A stretch of 64,000 nt of DNA from Sphingobacteriaceae bacterium (GTDB taxonomy: Bacteria > Bacteroidota > Bacteroidia > B-17B0 > Aurantibacillaceae). Positions 16,758 to 25,489 of the stretch are shown here, one piece after another. The position numbers and the translations under genes were made by a program. The notes beneath the pieces are model-generated. The model made no database searches. It had not been told where the DNA came from and saw only the letters and a program-made list of their open reading frames with translations. Numbering within the stretch: the first letter of the stretch is position 1; each line of letters opens with the position of its first letter. The stretch is from contig JADJLA010000005.1 in the NCBI GenBank assembly GCA_016705695.1, forward strand, positions 62,001 through 126,000. Reading direction: 5' to 3'.

Positions 16758-17840
16758 TTACAAACGCCTGAAAAGATCTTTGATATAATCGAGGGTGGCA
16801 ATTTCCTTATAATTATCTCCAAAAGCATGATTCCACATAAAAGGCAGGTTATAACTCACCGTGGCCATTGCCGTTAAAGTAGCATCGTCCCATTCTTTAT
16901 GCAAATTTTGCGGAAGGGTGATGTTGTGTTTTTTGATCATTTGGTTGAACTCTTTTACACCTTTCGGATAAATATCTTCGAGATGTTGGAAGATCACGCA
17001 GTTGGCGTAACAATGACGCGTGCCATGAATTTTTGAAAGCCCGTAACTCAAAGCATGGCACACACCAACTTCACTATAAGTTAAACTTAAACCTCCCATT
17101 AATGAAGCAACCATTAATTTATCATCGTTATCCGGAGTTTGTCCGCTTTTTTCGCTAAGATAAACCTCTCTGCAAAGTTCTAATGCTTTATCGCCATACG
17201 CTAAACTAAACGCGTTATTGCGAATTCCGCCGTGCGATTCAATGCAATGAATATACGTATCCATTCCTGTATAAAACCACCAATCGGTTGGAACGGATGC
17301 AATTAATTCAGGATCTAATATCACTTGATTAAAAACGGTCCAATCGCATTTTAATCCTAATTTTTTTTCCGGCCCGGTAAGTACAGCTGTCATTGAAACT
17401 TCAGCTCCTGTTCCGCTAATAGTTGGAACTCCTAAATGATAAATGCCGGGTTTCTTAATTAAATTTAATCCTTGATATAAAGTAGATGAACCTTCGTTGG
17501 TGAACATTAATGATAATGCTTTTGCAATATCCATAATGCTTCCGCCACCAATTCCAATAATTCCGCTTGGCAAACCTTTTTTACTTAATACTTCATCACG
17601 AAGTGTATCAATTTGTTCGGTAGTTGGTTCGTGAGGGTCAACATTAATATAATAAATAAGATCCTCAGGTTTGTTTTGTAATTTATTGCTTAAAGGTTTC
17701 CCTTTAAAATAATTATCTACAACGTAAACAAAATAATTCTTATTCTCTTTACGAATAGGCTCAACGGTTTCTGCTAATTGGTTAAACGATCCGCGACCGT
17801 AAACAACCTTATCAATGTTCTTAAAATTTTTGTGTTGCAT
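16758..17840 (-). CDS. kdnB: 3-deoxy-D-manno-octulosonate 8-oxidase KdnB (iron-containing alcohol dehydrogenase family)
   Basis: Group III metal-dependent alcohol dehydrogenase of 360 residues. It closely resembles KdnB as I recall it from Shewanella, which oxidises C8 of Kdo so that KdnA can aminate it to Kdo8N, the sugar that replaces Kdo in LPS. Family signatures are GIGGGSIMDIAKALSL (dinucleotide site), GVPTISGTGAE and the metal-binding region MDTYIHCIES plus VCHALSYGLSKIHGTRH. The C-terminal DLFRRL also fits KdnB. It is the last gene of a tight operon (biotin carrier, SOD, kdnB; gaps 1 and 4 bp). No kdnA-like aminotransferase is in the window. A generic alcohol dehydrogenase is the alternative. 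Confidence 0.8.
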   Translation of the reverse strand: MQHKNFKNIDKVVYGRGSFNQLAETVEPIRKENKNYFVYVVDNYFKGKPLSNKLQNKPEDLIYYINVDPHEPTTEQIDTLRDEVLSKKGLPSGIIGIGGGSIMDIAKALSLMFTNEGSSTLYQGLNLIKKPGIYHLGVPTISGTGAEVSMTAVLTGPEKKLGLKCDWTVFNQVILDPELIASVPTDWWFYTGMDTYIHCIESHGGIRNNAFSLAYGDKALELCREVYLSEKSGQTPDNDDKLMVASLMGGLSLTYSEVGVCHALSYGLSKIHGTRHCYANCVIFQHLEDIYPKGVKEFNQMIKKHNITLPQNLHKEWDDATLTAMATVSYNLPFMWNHAFGDNYKEIATLDYIKDLFRRL

Positions 17841-17844
17841 AAAA

Positions 17845-18585
17845 TTATTTCGAGTACAATTCTTCTACTTTTGGCCAGTTAACTAAATTCCACCAACCTG
17901 TAATATAATCGGCGCGTTTGTTTTGGTATTTTAAATAGTACGCGTGTTCCCAAACATCCAAAGCTAAAATTGGTTTGCCTTGTTCTCCCTCTAATTTCAT
18001 TAGGGGATTATCTTGATTGGCTGTAGTAACAATTTTTAATTTTCCTTCTTTGGTTTTAATTAACCAACACCAACCGCTTCCAAATATCTTGGTTGCTTTT
18101 TCTGTAAATTCTTTTTGAAAATTATCGAACGATTTAAATTCTTCATCAATGGCCTTAGCAATTTTTCCTTCCGCTAAATTTTTGTAACCCTCAGGATTAG
18201 CGCGCAGTAACGTCCAAAATAAGGAATGATTATAATGTCCGCCCAAATTATTTCTGATAACTGAGCTTGTATATTTATCTACATGTGTACACTTCACTTC
18301 ATCCGAACTCATATAATCCATATTGGTAGATGGAGTTTCGTTCAATTTATTTACGTACCCTTGGTGATGTTTAGTGTGATGGATCTCCATGGTCTTTGCA
18401 TCAATAAAAGGTTCCATGGCATTGTACGCATACGGTAATTTAGGAAGTGTAAATGCATCACCACCCATTTTATTTGAAATAGATTCTAAATGGTTTAATT
18501 TTTCTTCTCCGAACAAACTACTGCTAAGGCCCACTAGTCCAAGCAAAGCACTTTTCTTTAAAAAATCTCTGCGATCGTTACTCAT
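17845..18585 (-). CDS. Fe/Mn superoxide dismutase with Tat-type signal
   Basis: Superoxide dismutase (246 residues) with an N-terminal twin-arginine signal, DRRDFLKKSALLGLVGL. It is therefore likely folded with its metal in the cytoplasm and exported. Metal-ligand blocks are present: HHTKHH (69-74), GGHYNHSLFW, and DVWEHAYYLKYQ near the C-terminus. SOD of this family is usually cytoplasmic, so export is the notable point. It starts 1 bp after the biotin carrier gene and ends 4 bp before kdnB. Fe versus Mn cannot be settled by eye. Confidence 0.93.
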   Translation of the reverse strand: MSNDRRDFLKKSALLGLVGLSSSLFGEEKLNHLESISNKMGGDAFTLPKLPYAYNAMEPFIDAKTMEIHHTKHHQGYVNKLNETPSTNMDYMSSDEVKCTHVDKYTSSVIRNNLGGHYNHSLFWTLLRANPEGYKNLAEGKIAKAIDEEFKSFDNFQKEFTEKATKIFGSGWCWLIKTKEGKLKIVTTANQDNPLMKLEGEQGKPILALDVWEHAYYLKYQNKRADYITGWWNLVNWPKVEELYSK

Positions 18586-18586
18586 T

Positions 18587-19096
18587 TTAGAACTGAATTA
18601 AAAGTTGATTTTTTTCTACGGCATTTCCTTTTTGTACCGCAATTTTTTTGATGATGCCATCGGTTGGACTCTTAAGCATGTTCTCCATTTTCATGGCTTC
18701 CAAAACTAAAAGCACATCGCCTTTTTTTACTTCGTTGCCTTCGTGCACCAAAATATTCAATACCATTCCCGGCATTGGCGCTTTGATCTGATTTATTTTT
18801 GCGCTCGCCACATTATCCATTCCTAAGCTGTGCAATAATTCATCGTACTTATCTTTTAATTCAATAGTATACTTTACCGAATTAATTTTTAGCACCATTG
18901 TTTTTTCGACAGCATTAAGTTTCATCACATCTACATTGTACGATTGATCGTTGTGCAACAAATGATATTGGTGTGGATTTATTTTAATGAAACTTCCTTT
19001 TACAAGTGCTTCATTTAATACGCCCTCAAAATCATTTCCTTTTAATTTAAGATCGCTTTTATGCTTGTTGCTGTCGTTTACGTTGATAGTATACAT
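18587..19096 (-). CDS. biotin carboxyl carrier protein (acyl-CoA carboxylase type)
   Basis: Biotin/lipoyl-attachment protein of 169 residues with the biotinylation motif VLEAMKMEN near residue 135 in a C-terminal biotinyl barrel (KAPMPGMVLNILVHEGNEV). The N-terminal half resembles the carrier subunit of Bacteroidota propionyl/acetyl-CoA carboxylases. No carboxylase or carboxyltransferase subunits are adjacent. Methylmalonyl-CoA mutase at 61230-63338 would use the product of a propionyl-CoA carboxylase, which makes that role plausible. It is the first gene of the BCCP-SOD-kdnB operon. Confidence 0.85.
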   Translation of the reverse strand: MYTINVNDSNKHKSDLKLKGNDFEGVLNEALVKGSFIKINPHQYHLLHNDQSYNVDVMKLNAVEKTMVLKINSVKYTIELKDKYDELLHSLGMDNVASAKINQIKAPMPGMVLNILVHEGNEVKKGDVLLVLEAMKMENMLKSPTDGIIKKIAVQKGNAVEKNQLLIQF

Positions 19097-19103
19097 AGGA
19101 ACA

Positions 19104-19111
19104 CAAATTTA
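19104..19111 (-). promoter_or_regulatory. predicted -7 promoter box (TAAATTTG) for the BCCP-SOD-kdnB operon
   Basis: A TAnnTTTG match 7 nt before the ATG at 19096. It adjoins the T-tract of the upstream gene's terminator, so termination and re-initiation occur within about 50 nt. Confidence 0.5.
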
Positions 19112-19147
19112 ATAAAAAACCCCCGGCATATACCGAGGGTTCTTTTT
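19112..19147 (-). terminator. intrinsic terminator of the 19165-19977 gene
   Basis: Stem AACCCTCGG / CCGGGGGTT on the minus strand, with one G-U pair and a 6-nt loop, followed by TTTTTT. Confidence 0.8.
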
Positions 19148-19164
19148 GTTTAATTTCTTTAAGG

Positions 19165-19977
19165 TTATTTCTTTACGAACTCACCCATTTTATTATCGTA
19201 GTTAAGGAAGTAACCGCCTTTAGGTAAGTTACTTACATCGATTTTTTCGCCGTAGCCTTTTTTAACCACATTACCATATTGATCATAGATCTCATACATG
19301 GTTTCAATTGGTTTTCCTTTAGCTACAAAATTAACGTCTTTACTTGCTTTGATCGGTGCGAATGATATCTCTGGAACTTCGCTTACAAATTCTGCGGCTT
19401 TACTTAAACGTGGTTGCCCGCTATAATCAGTTTGACGAATACGTACTTGATTTTTACCACTGTGAGGTACAATTTTGAAAGAGTAGTTATTTGTTGTTGG
19501 AGTTCCCATTCCGTCTACTTCACCAACTTTTACCCATTTGTTCCAGCGGAATTGCTCTACTGCGAAAGCTAATTTACCGGTTTCTGACTTAGTGCTCCAA
19601 GTAAAGGTGCCATCTTTGTCAATTTCCATGCTTATAACCTCGTAAGTACTCTTAGGTTTTAAAACCTCAGCATTCAATACTTTAGGCTTGCAATCTTCTT
19701 TGTGGAATATTTTGATCTCTACTTTATCACCAATATTAAGCTTATGTGGCTTCATATCGATCTCAAAAGCGCTTGAGTTGATCTCATCAGTAGTAATGTT
19801 GCCATTAACCTTAACCTCTGAAACACAGAAACCTACACCATTTGATCCAAACGGGTTTTGAATATATAGGTTTTTGCCTTGGTAATTGCCCTCTAAAATG
19901 ATAACCCCACCGCTTTGAGCAGTTAAGTTCAAGAACCCTAAGGACAGTACTAACGCAAGTAAGCCAATTTTTTTCAT
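19165..19977 (-). CDS. secreted protein with type IX sorting-like C-terminus
   Basis: Exported protein of 270 residues (signal KKIGLLALVLSLGFLNLTAQ). The middle part is beta-rich and I do not recognise it. Two Cys residues, in VGFCVSE and KEDCKP, could pair. The last 50 residues (YEIYDQYGNVVKKGYGEKI, then LPKGGYFLNYDNKMGEFVKK) match the style of type A sorting domains that direct proteins through the type IX system. It is a single gene with its own terminator. Confidence 0.75.
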   Translation of the reverse strand: MKKIGLLALVLSLGFLNLTAQSGGVIILEGNYQGKNLYIQNPFGSNGVGFCVSEVKVNGNITTDEINSSAFEIDMKPHKLNIGDKVEIKIFHKEDCKPKVLNAEVLKPKSTYEVISMEIDKDGTFTWSTKSETGKLAFAVEQFRWNKWVKVGEVDGMGTPTTNNYSFKIVPHSGKNQVRIRQTDYSGQPRLSKAAEFVSEVPEISFAPIKASKDVNFVAKGKPIETMYEIYDQYGNVVKKGYGEKIDVSNLPKGGYFLNYDNKMGEFVKK

Positions 19978-20096
19978 CGATTAAAAAATACCGTTTGTAA
20001 CTTTAAGTTGCAATATTATAATCTTATTTTCGAATTACAAAATATTTTTGACAAAAAAGGCGAATTTTATTTAATGAGCATTTTTGATAAATTACC

Positions 20097-20104
20097 TATA
20101 TTTG
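20097..20104 (+). promoter_or_regulatory. predicted -7 promoter box (TATATTTG) for the peptide-binding lipoprotein
   Basis: A TAnnTTTG match 18 nt before the ATG at 20123. It overlaps a longer reading frame that opens at TTG 20084, which supports the ATG as the real start. Confidence 0.5.
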
Positions 20105-20122
20105 TTTGTGAATTGGATTTAT

Positions 20123-21862
20123 ATGAGATTAGTTAGTTCTGTATGTGTTGTTGCCGCGCTGGCACTGGGTTTAAACGGGTGTAAAAACGGAAATTCCGAT
20201 ATTGGTAGCACTTCAGCCTCGCCAATGAAAACCGATTACCAGGGAGGCGATAAAGTGGTAAGAATAGCCGAAAATTCGGCTCCGATCAGCATTTTCCCGC
20301 ACAAGATCACACAATCTACAGAAGGACTCATCTCCGGTCAGATCTTTGAAGGCTTGGTAAAGGTTGATCCTAAGACACTTAAGTCGGTTCCGGGTTTGGC
20401 CGAAAGCTGGGATATTGACCCAACCGGAAAAATCATCACATTTCATCTCAGGAAGGGAGTTAGATTCCACAGATCAGCAGCTCTTGACTTTAAAGAGGTT
20501 GAGTTAACTGCACAAGATGTTAAATTTACGTTTCAGTTACTTTGTACGGCTAGTAATGATAACCTTCATTTTGCTACCATTTGTAAGGATAGGATCGTAG
20601 GCGCTAACGAGTGTTACGAAAACTCTAAAAAGGGAGATAAAATCGACCTAAAAGGCATAAAGATCATTGATAATTACAATTTTTCGATTGAATTACTCAA
20701 TTCTCCTGCTATTTTCCTTGATATTTTAGGTGGTCCTTTTGCCGGAATTCTTTCAAAAGAGGCCTATGCTGTAGATAAAACAAAAACAATTGTGGGGGCA
20801 GGACCATTTATTTTAGATACCAAGCGCACAACTCCACAACAATATGTGCTTTATAAGAACATAGATTACTACGGAAAAGATAAAAAGGGAAATCAGTTAC
20901 CATATTTGGATAGTGTAATAGTAGATATAACCGGATCTGCAGAAGTTGCATGGAATGGATTTAGAGAGGGAAAGTATGATTTCATAAGTTCAATTCCTGC
21001 CAATCAATTAAAACAAATTGTTGAGGAGAACATTAAAGATTTTACGGGAAAGGATCCAAAATATGTTTTGGAAAGAAATGCCGAGATGATCACGCAGTAT
21101 TATCTATTCAACACGCACAAAAAACCATTTGATGATGTAAAAGTTCGCCAAGCAATTAATTACGGGATTGATCGCGAAAAATTAATTGAAAGGGTTTTAT
21201 TTGGACAAGCATACGGGCCTGCAAGCAATGGAATTGTTCCTCCAACATTTGATTTTTATAGATCGTCAACCATTAATGGATATACATTTGACATCGAGAA
21301 AGCTAAAAAATTATTAGCCGAAGCAGGATATCCTGATGGAAAGGGTTTTCCGGAAGTAAAGTTAATTGTGAACTCAGGTAATATGCGTAACAATACGGTT
21401 GCCGGAGAGATACAAAAACAATTGATGATGAACTTGAATGTGAACATGACATTCGAATCACTTCCAAATGATTCTAAATTCTTATTGCAAACGAGTGGAC
21501 AAGGGGATATTTTTCGTGATGGTTGGGTAGCAGATTACCCTAGTCCTGAATCATTCCTTTCTATTTTTTATGGCGAGCCTGTTGAGAATGATACAGCACA
21601 CATTTCGTATCCTAACACAATGCGTTTTGTAAATAAAGAATACGACAAATTTTATGAATTAGGAAGAGATGCACTAAGTAGAGATACTGCGGCGGGTTAC
21701 TTTTTAAAGGCAGAAAAGATCTTAGTTCAAGAAGCGCCTTTGATAGCATTGTGGTATGAAAGTAATTACCGTTTACTAAGATCGCGCTTAATTAATTTTC
21801 ATGTGAATCCTTTACGGCACTTCGATTTTTCAGAAGTTGATGTAAAAGAGAAGAAAGAGTAA
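20123..21862 (+). CDS. ABC-transporter peptide-binding lipoprotein (SBP_bac_5 family)
   Basis: Extracytoplasmic solute-binding protein of about 579 residues, of the DppA/OppA family that delivers oligopeptides to an ABC importer. The start at 20123 is chosen because it gives a compact lipoprotein signal ending ALGLNGC (Cys20), and a promoter box lies between it and an upstream TTG. Family motifs include WDIDPTGKIITFHLRKGVRFH, VRQAINYGIDREKLIERV and GWVADYPSPESFLSIFYG. No permease or ATPase gene is adjacent, so the partners lie elsewhere. A terminator follows. Confidence 0.9.
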   Translation: MRLVSSVCVVAALALGLNGCKNGNSDIGSTSASPMKTDYQGGDKVVRIAENSAPISIFPHKITQSTEGLISGQIFEGLVKVDPKTLKSVPGLAESWDIDPTGKIITFHLRKGVRFHRSAALDFKEVELTAQDVKFTFQLLCTASNDNLHFATICKDRIVGANECYENSKKGDKIDLKGIKIIDNYNFSIELLNSPAIFLDILGGPFAGILSKEAYAVDKTKTIVGAGPFILDTKRTTPQQYVLYKNIDYYGKDKKGNQLPYLDSVIVDITGSAEVAWNGFREGKYDFISSIPANQLKQIVEENIKDFTGKDPKYVLERNAEMITQYYLFNTHKKPFDDVKVRQAINYGIDREKLIERVLFGQAYGPASNGIVPPTFDFYRSSTINGYTFDIEKAKKLLAEAGYPDGKGFPEVKLIVNSGNMRNNTVAGEIQKQLMMNLNVNMTFESLPNDSKFLLQTSGQGDIFRDGWVADYPSPESFLSIFYGEPVENDTAHISYPNTMRFVNKEYDKFYELGRDALSRDTAAGYFLKAEKILVQEAPLIALWYESNYRLLRSRLINFHVNPLRHFDFSEVDVKEKKE

Positions 21863-21885
21863 AATAGGTTACCAACGTTATTAAA

Positions 21886-21922
21886 TGAAAAAGCCCTGAT
21901 CAATTTGATCGGGGCTTTTTGT
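21886..21922. terminator. bidirectional intrinsic terminator
   Basis: AAAAGCCCTGATCAA pairs with TTGATCGGGGCTTTT (one G-U pair) and runs into TTTTTG. It lies between the convergent peptide-binding protein and reductase genes. Confidence 0.88.
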
Positions 21923-21957
21923 TATTAAATATTCTCTGAGATTTCGGCCCCTTGTGC

Positions 21958-23025
21958 TTAAAGCGCGTCGTAATCAACGATCACCTTTTCAGTAAGAGGA
22001 TGTGATTGACATGTAAGTATAAATCCTTGTGCTACTTCATCATCGGTTAATGCAAAGTTGGCATCCATTTTTACTTTTCCTTCAATAACTTTTGCACGGC
22101 AAGTACAACATACTGCCCCTTTGCAACTATATGGTGCGTCAACACCTGCTTCAATACTCGCATCTAAAATGCTAATACCGCTTGTTTCAAGATCGTAAGT
22201 GGTTTCAGTTCCATACTGTATCACGGTAACTTTAGCTTTCACATCTGCTCCGCTACCATCTCCGCTAGCTTTATTTACAGCATCAATTACACTTGTAAAA
22301 TATTCAATATGTATCTTCTCCTTTTTTATTTTAAGTTTTTCTAATGTGGTTTTTACATTCTCCATCATCGGTCCCGGGCCACAAATAAAATAATCATCAG
22401 CATTTACGCCGCCGTAATTTTCTATGAGCTGTAACGCCTTCTCTGAGGTAATAATTCCTTTTTGAATATCAGGCACCGAATTTTTTGGTGCATCAAAAAC
22501 ATAAACAACTTTTAAGTTTGGGTTAGATGCTGTAATAGAATCTAATTCATTTTTAAAAATGGTTGAATCTTCATTTTTGTTGGCGTAGATAAGTGTAATG
22601 GTGCTTTGTTTCTCAACGTATAAAATACTTTTTAAGATACTCATCATTGGGGTGATCCCACTTCCACCTGCAAACAATACGTATTTCTTTTTTTGATTTC
22701 CGGCAAGGATACTCGTAAAGGTTCCCATGGGCGTCATCACTTCAATAGTTTCGCCAACTTTTAATTTTTGGTTGATGTGTGATGATACTAAACCGTCTTT
22801 TACTTCTTTGATAGCAACGCGCAATTCTTTTTCGTGAGGTGCAGTGCATAAACTGTACGAGCGACGAACTTCATTTCCGCCTATCGTCATTTTAAGAGTG
22901 ATGTATTGTCCTTGCTTAAATAAATATTCGGGTTGTTGTTGCGCTGGAATTTCAAATGCCACAGAAACCGCTTCTGCAGTTTCTCTTTTTATATCTTTTA
23001 CTTTTAATGTATGAAAGCGAGCCAT
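21958..23025 (-). CDS. PaaE-like flavin/2Fe-2S ferredoxin reductase
   Basis: Electron-transfer protein of 355 residues. The FAD-binding domain (RRSYSLCTAP) is followed by the NAD(P)H domain (YVLFAGGSGITPMMSI and CGPGPMM) and a C-terminal plant-type 2Fe-2S ferredoxin domain with cysteines in PYSCKGAVCCTCRAKV and FILTCQSHP. The order matches subunit E of phenylacetyl-CoA epoxidase. No other paa genes are near, and in Bacteroidota such proteins often stand alone as general ferredoxin-NADP reductases. The oxygenase partner is unknown. Confidence 0.88.
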   Translation of the reverse strand: MARFHTLKVKDIKRETAEAVSVAFEIPAQQQPEYLFKQGQYITLKMTIGGNEVRRSYSLCTAPHEKELRVAIKEVKDGLVSSHINQKLKVGETIEVMTPMGTFTSILAGNQKKKYVLFAGGSGITPMMSILKSILYVEKQSTITLIYANKNEDSTIFKNELDSITASNPNLKVVYVFDAPKNSVPDIQKGIITSEKALQLIENYGGVNADDYFICGPGPMMENVKTTLEKLKIKKEKIHIEYFTSVIDAVNKASGDGSGADVKAKVTVIQYGTETTYDLETSGISILDASIEAGVDAPYSCKGAVCCTCRAKVIEGKVKMDANFALTDDEVAQGFILTCQSHPLTEKVIVDYDAL

Positions 23026-23042
23026 GGTTGTAAATTGAGCTG

Positions 23043-23050
23043 CAAAAATA
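23043..23050 (-). promoter_or_regulatory. predicted -7 promoter box (TATTTTTG) for the reductase gene
   Basis: A TAnnTTTG match 17 nt before the ATG at 23025. It lies next to the terminator of the preceding gene. Confidence 0.4.
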
Positions 23051-23063
23051 GCAGAATTAAGGC

Positions 23064-23100
23064 AATAAAAAAACCCGCTACAACAGGTTGTAACGGGTTA
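23064..23100 (-). terminator. intrinsic terminator of the 23125-24618 gene
   Basis: On the minus strand AACCCGTTAC / GTAGCGGGTT forms a 10-bp stem with one G-U pair, followed by TTTTTTTATT. Confidence 0.82.
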
Positions 23101-23124
23101 ATTCATAAAAAACGAGTTTATTGT

Positions 23125-24618
23125 TTAATTTGTGCTAAAATGGATTAGTTTTTGTTGCAATTCTGCTCCTCCAACATATCTCACTTTTACAATATAAACA
23201 CCTGATGCTTGATCTAATTGAAGTTCGGCGTTAACAGAATTATCATTTATAACCACATTTTTTATTTGCTTTCCACTTATATCATAAACAGATATGGCAG
23301 ATAAAAAGTGCGGCGCGTTGATCTTGTAGCTTCCCCTTTCATTATTATAAATAGTAAATTCATAAGCAGCTTTTTCTTCTTTAATGAATGTTGAAGTAAG
23401 GCAGTTAACAGTGTAATTAGGTGTAACAGTTGTGTTTGGACTTATAGGAGTAACACTGCCTATGCTTAAAACCAAAGGTGCTTGCGAAAAAGAAATGGCT
23501 GTTACGCTGTTGATAGGAGTTGAACTGTAGCTGCTTGAAATAGGACTCGAACAATTAAGTGCTCCGCCAAGATCGGTTTTAGCAATCACATAAGTTGAAC
23601 ATGCCCATGAGCAGTAACCATAAGCCGGAAAGTATAGATTGTTATTGTAAACAGCAACATCTTCGATCTTGTATCCTATTACCGCGGTAAATGTTGGAAG
23701 GAAAGGATAGCTAACTTGATTTTGTGCTACAAGGTTATTGTTATATATCACAAGGTTTGTTCCTGTAGGATTAGAATATAATTTATCATTTTTAAACCTA
23801 GCCGACATACTCGTGTAGGAATAAGCACCGGGTGTAGTTAGCAAAGTTAAATTCGTATCAATTCGTGTGAGAGAGGATGTTCCTGAAATAAATAGTTTAT
23901 TGTTGCTTCCATATCCAAGACTCATTGAACCGTCGGGTAATTCAGTATAAGGACCAGCCACCAACTGCTGAACAGTAGCGTTAGATGAATTAGAAGTTAT
24001 TCTTAACACCAAATTCTTTAAGCCGCTGCCTGTACTATTATGATATCCGGTAATGATATAGGAAGAGTTTTGTAATTGCTCAATGTTATTGAATTGAAGA
24101 CCAACTGAGCTGCTCGGTAAAGAAAATATGGTAGCATAATTAAGGTTACTTGATGCAATATTATAGCTTATAATTACGGCCCTGGTACCAGTAAGAGTGG
24201 AGGTTTGCGCTGAGCCGACAATGAACGCTGTATTTCCAAATATTTTCATCTTAGACGCGCTAATAACATTGGAATATGTTATTTGAGAGGCTTGAACTAC
24301 TTGTAAATTTCCGGTATCGATCTTTAATATAAAGTTGTTAATGCCTATGCTGCCAAGTGCAAATAACGATCCGTTACTATATTCAACATCTCCAATTCCA
24401 TAAGAATAAGTTCTTGAACTTAAGGGAACGCCATTTAAATTCATTTTGTTGATCTGTGTAACTCCGGTGTTATTTTTTGAATAAAGTTTATCGGTGCCGG
24501 GTGCCGAAATAAGCTTAACGGTCATGTGTCCTTGCGAATCATAAACGTTATATAAAGTGCTTTGTGAGTTTGCATTAAAAAATGCGCTTAAAAAAAGTGC
24601 AGGTAATAATTTTTTCAT
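23125..24618 (-). CDS. secreted protein with type IX type A sorting domain
   Basis: Exported protein of about 497 residues. The start at 24618 is chosen because MKKLLPALFLSAFFNANSQ is a clean signal peptide. The body (about residues 25-400) is rich in Ser, Asn and aromatic strands and resembles a beta-propeller, with repeated segments such as KIDTGNLQVVQ. No catalytic motif is evident. The last 75 residues carry a type A sorting domain (ISVYDISGKQIKNVVIND, then GVYIVKVRYVGG). It is probably cell-surface or secreted through the type IX system. Confidence 0.8.
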   Translation of the reverse strand: MKKLLPALFLSAFFNANSQSTLYNVYDSQGHMTVKLISAPGTDKLYSKNNTGVTQINKMNLNGVPLSSRTYSYGIGDVEYSNGSLFALGSIGINNFILKIDTGNLQVVQASQITYSNVISASKMKIFGNTAFIVGSAQTSTLTGTRAVIISYNIASSNLNYATIFSLPSSSVGLQFNNIEQLQNSSYIITGYHNSTGSGLKNLVLRITSNSSNATVQQLVAGPYTELPDGSMSLGYGSNNKLFISGTSSLTRIDTNLTLLTTPGAYSYTSMSARFKNDKLYSNPTGTNLVIYNNNLVAQNQVSYPFLPTFTAVIGYKIEDVAVYNNNLYFPAYGYCSWACSTYVIAKTDLGGALNCSSPISSSYSSTPINSVTAISFSQAPLVLSIGSVTPISPNTTVTPNYTVNCLTSTFIKEEKAAYEFTIYNNERGSYKINAPHFLSAISVYDISGKQIKNVVINDNSVNAELQLDQASGVYIVKVRYVGGAELQQKLIHFSTN

Positions 24619-24720
24619 GATGTTGTTTTTGATGAGCAAAGGTGAGTTTTTAAAATGCGCCTTGCTAATTACTTACTCATTCAAAAAAGCGTTCTACTAA
24701 ATAACATCAGTTAAAACCAT

Positions 24721-24754
24721 AAAAAAAAGCGCTCCGGTGAGAGCGCTTTTAAAA
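24721..24754 (-). terminator. intrinsic terminator of ahpC
   Basis: AAAAGCGCTC / GAGCGCTTTT perfect 10-bp stem with a 6-nt loop, followed on the minus strand by a run of T. Confidence 0.88.
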
Positions 24755-24769
24755 ATAGTTGAATGTAAA

Positions 24770-25402
24770 TTAGTGTTTGCTCAAATAATCAGCAACACCA
24801 GCGTGGCTTTCTTTCATTCCTACAGCGCCTTTGCTCCAATTGGCAGGACAAACCTCGCCATTTTCTTCAAAGAACTGAAGTGCATCAACCATACGAAGTG
24901 CTTCGTCAACATTACGTCCTAATGGAAAATCATTTATTAATTGATGACGAACAACTCCGTTCTTATCAATTAAATATAATCCACGGAAAGCGATCATAGG
25001 GCCTGTTGCCACTAAATTACCTTCATCGTTCACATCATAATCTCCTGACAGAACACCATAATTCAACGAAATAATTTTTGTTGTATCGGCTACTATAGGA
25101 TATGTTACTCCTTTAATACCGCCTTGAGCTTTGGTCATTTGTAACCAACCCCAATGGCTTTGTTCAGTATCTGTTGAACATGCTACTACAGCAACACCGC
25201 GACTTTCGAATTCGCTTAATTTTTCTTGAAATGCGTGTAATTCGGTTGGGCAAACGAATGTAAAATCCTTTGGATAGAAAAAGAAAATAACATGTTTTTT
25301 ACCTACAAATTGATCTAACGAAAAATCGCTTACTATTTCTCCTCCGTTGATAACGGTTTTGGCCTTGAAGGAAGGCGCTTTTTTTCCTACTAATGATGAC
25401 AT
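24770..25402 (-). CDS. ahpC: typical 2-Cys peroxiredoxin AhpC
   Basis: Thiol peroxidase that reduces hydrogen peroxide and organic peroxides. The 210-residue protein has peroxidatic Cys51 in DFTFVCPTE and resolving Cys185 in GEVCPANW, with the conserved RGLYLIDKNGVVRH. No AhpF is adjacent, so reduction probably relies on thioredoxin. It is divergent from a second peroxiredoxin gene across 103 nt, where both predicted promoters sit within 50 nt of each other. Confidence 0.95.
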   Translation of the reverse strand: MSSLVGKKAPSFKAKTVINGGEIVSDFSLDQFVGKKHVIFFFYPKDFTFVCPTELHAFQEKLSEFESRGVAVVACSTDTEQSHWGWLQMTKAQGGIKGVTYPIVADTTKIISLNYGVLSGDYDVNDEGNLVATGPMIAFRGLYLIDKNGVVRHQLINDFPLGRNVDEALRMVDALQFFEENGEVCPANWSKGAVGMKESHAGVADYLSKH

Positions 25403-25437
25403 ATGAATTGTTTTAAATTTATAAATGAATTGGGTTA

Positions 25438-25445
25438 CAAAATTA
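25438..25445 (-). promoter_or_regulatory. predicted -7 promoter box (TAATTTTG) for ahpC
   Basis: A TAnnTTTG match, 35 nt before the ATG. It is half of a divergent pair with the box at 25482. Confidence 0.35.
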
Positions 25446-25481
25446 TTAATTAAATTAGAACACTTAAAGAAAATTAAAGAA

Positions 25482-25489
25482 TAAATTTG
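25482..25489 (+). promoter_or_regulatory. predicted -7 promoter box (TAAATTTG) for the second peroxiredoxin
   Basis: A TAnnTTTG match 16 nt before the ATG at 25506. The -33 regions of both peroxiredoxin promoters overlap, so one regulator could act on both. Confidence 0.4.

Noticed and set aside
16592..16828. Minus-strand open frame between kdnB and lepA
   Set aside because: It overlaps the kdnB 3' end out of frame and runs through the palindromic element; composition is not coding.
20084..20122. TTG at 20084 as the start of the peptide-binding protein
   Set aside because: It would place a TATATTTG promoter box inside the coding region and would push the lipoprotein signal away from the N-terminus.
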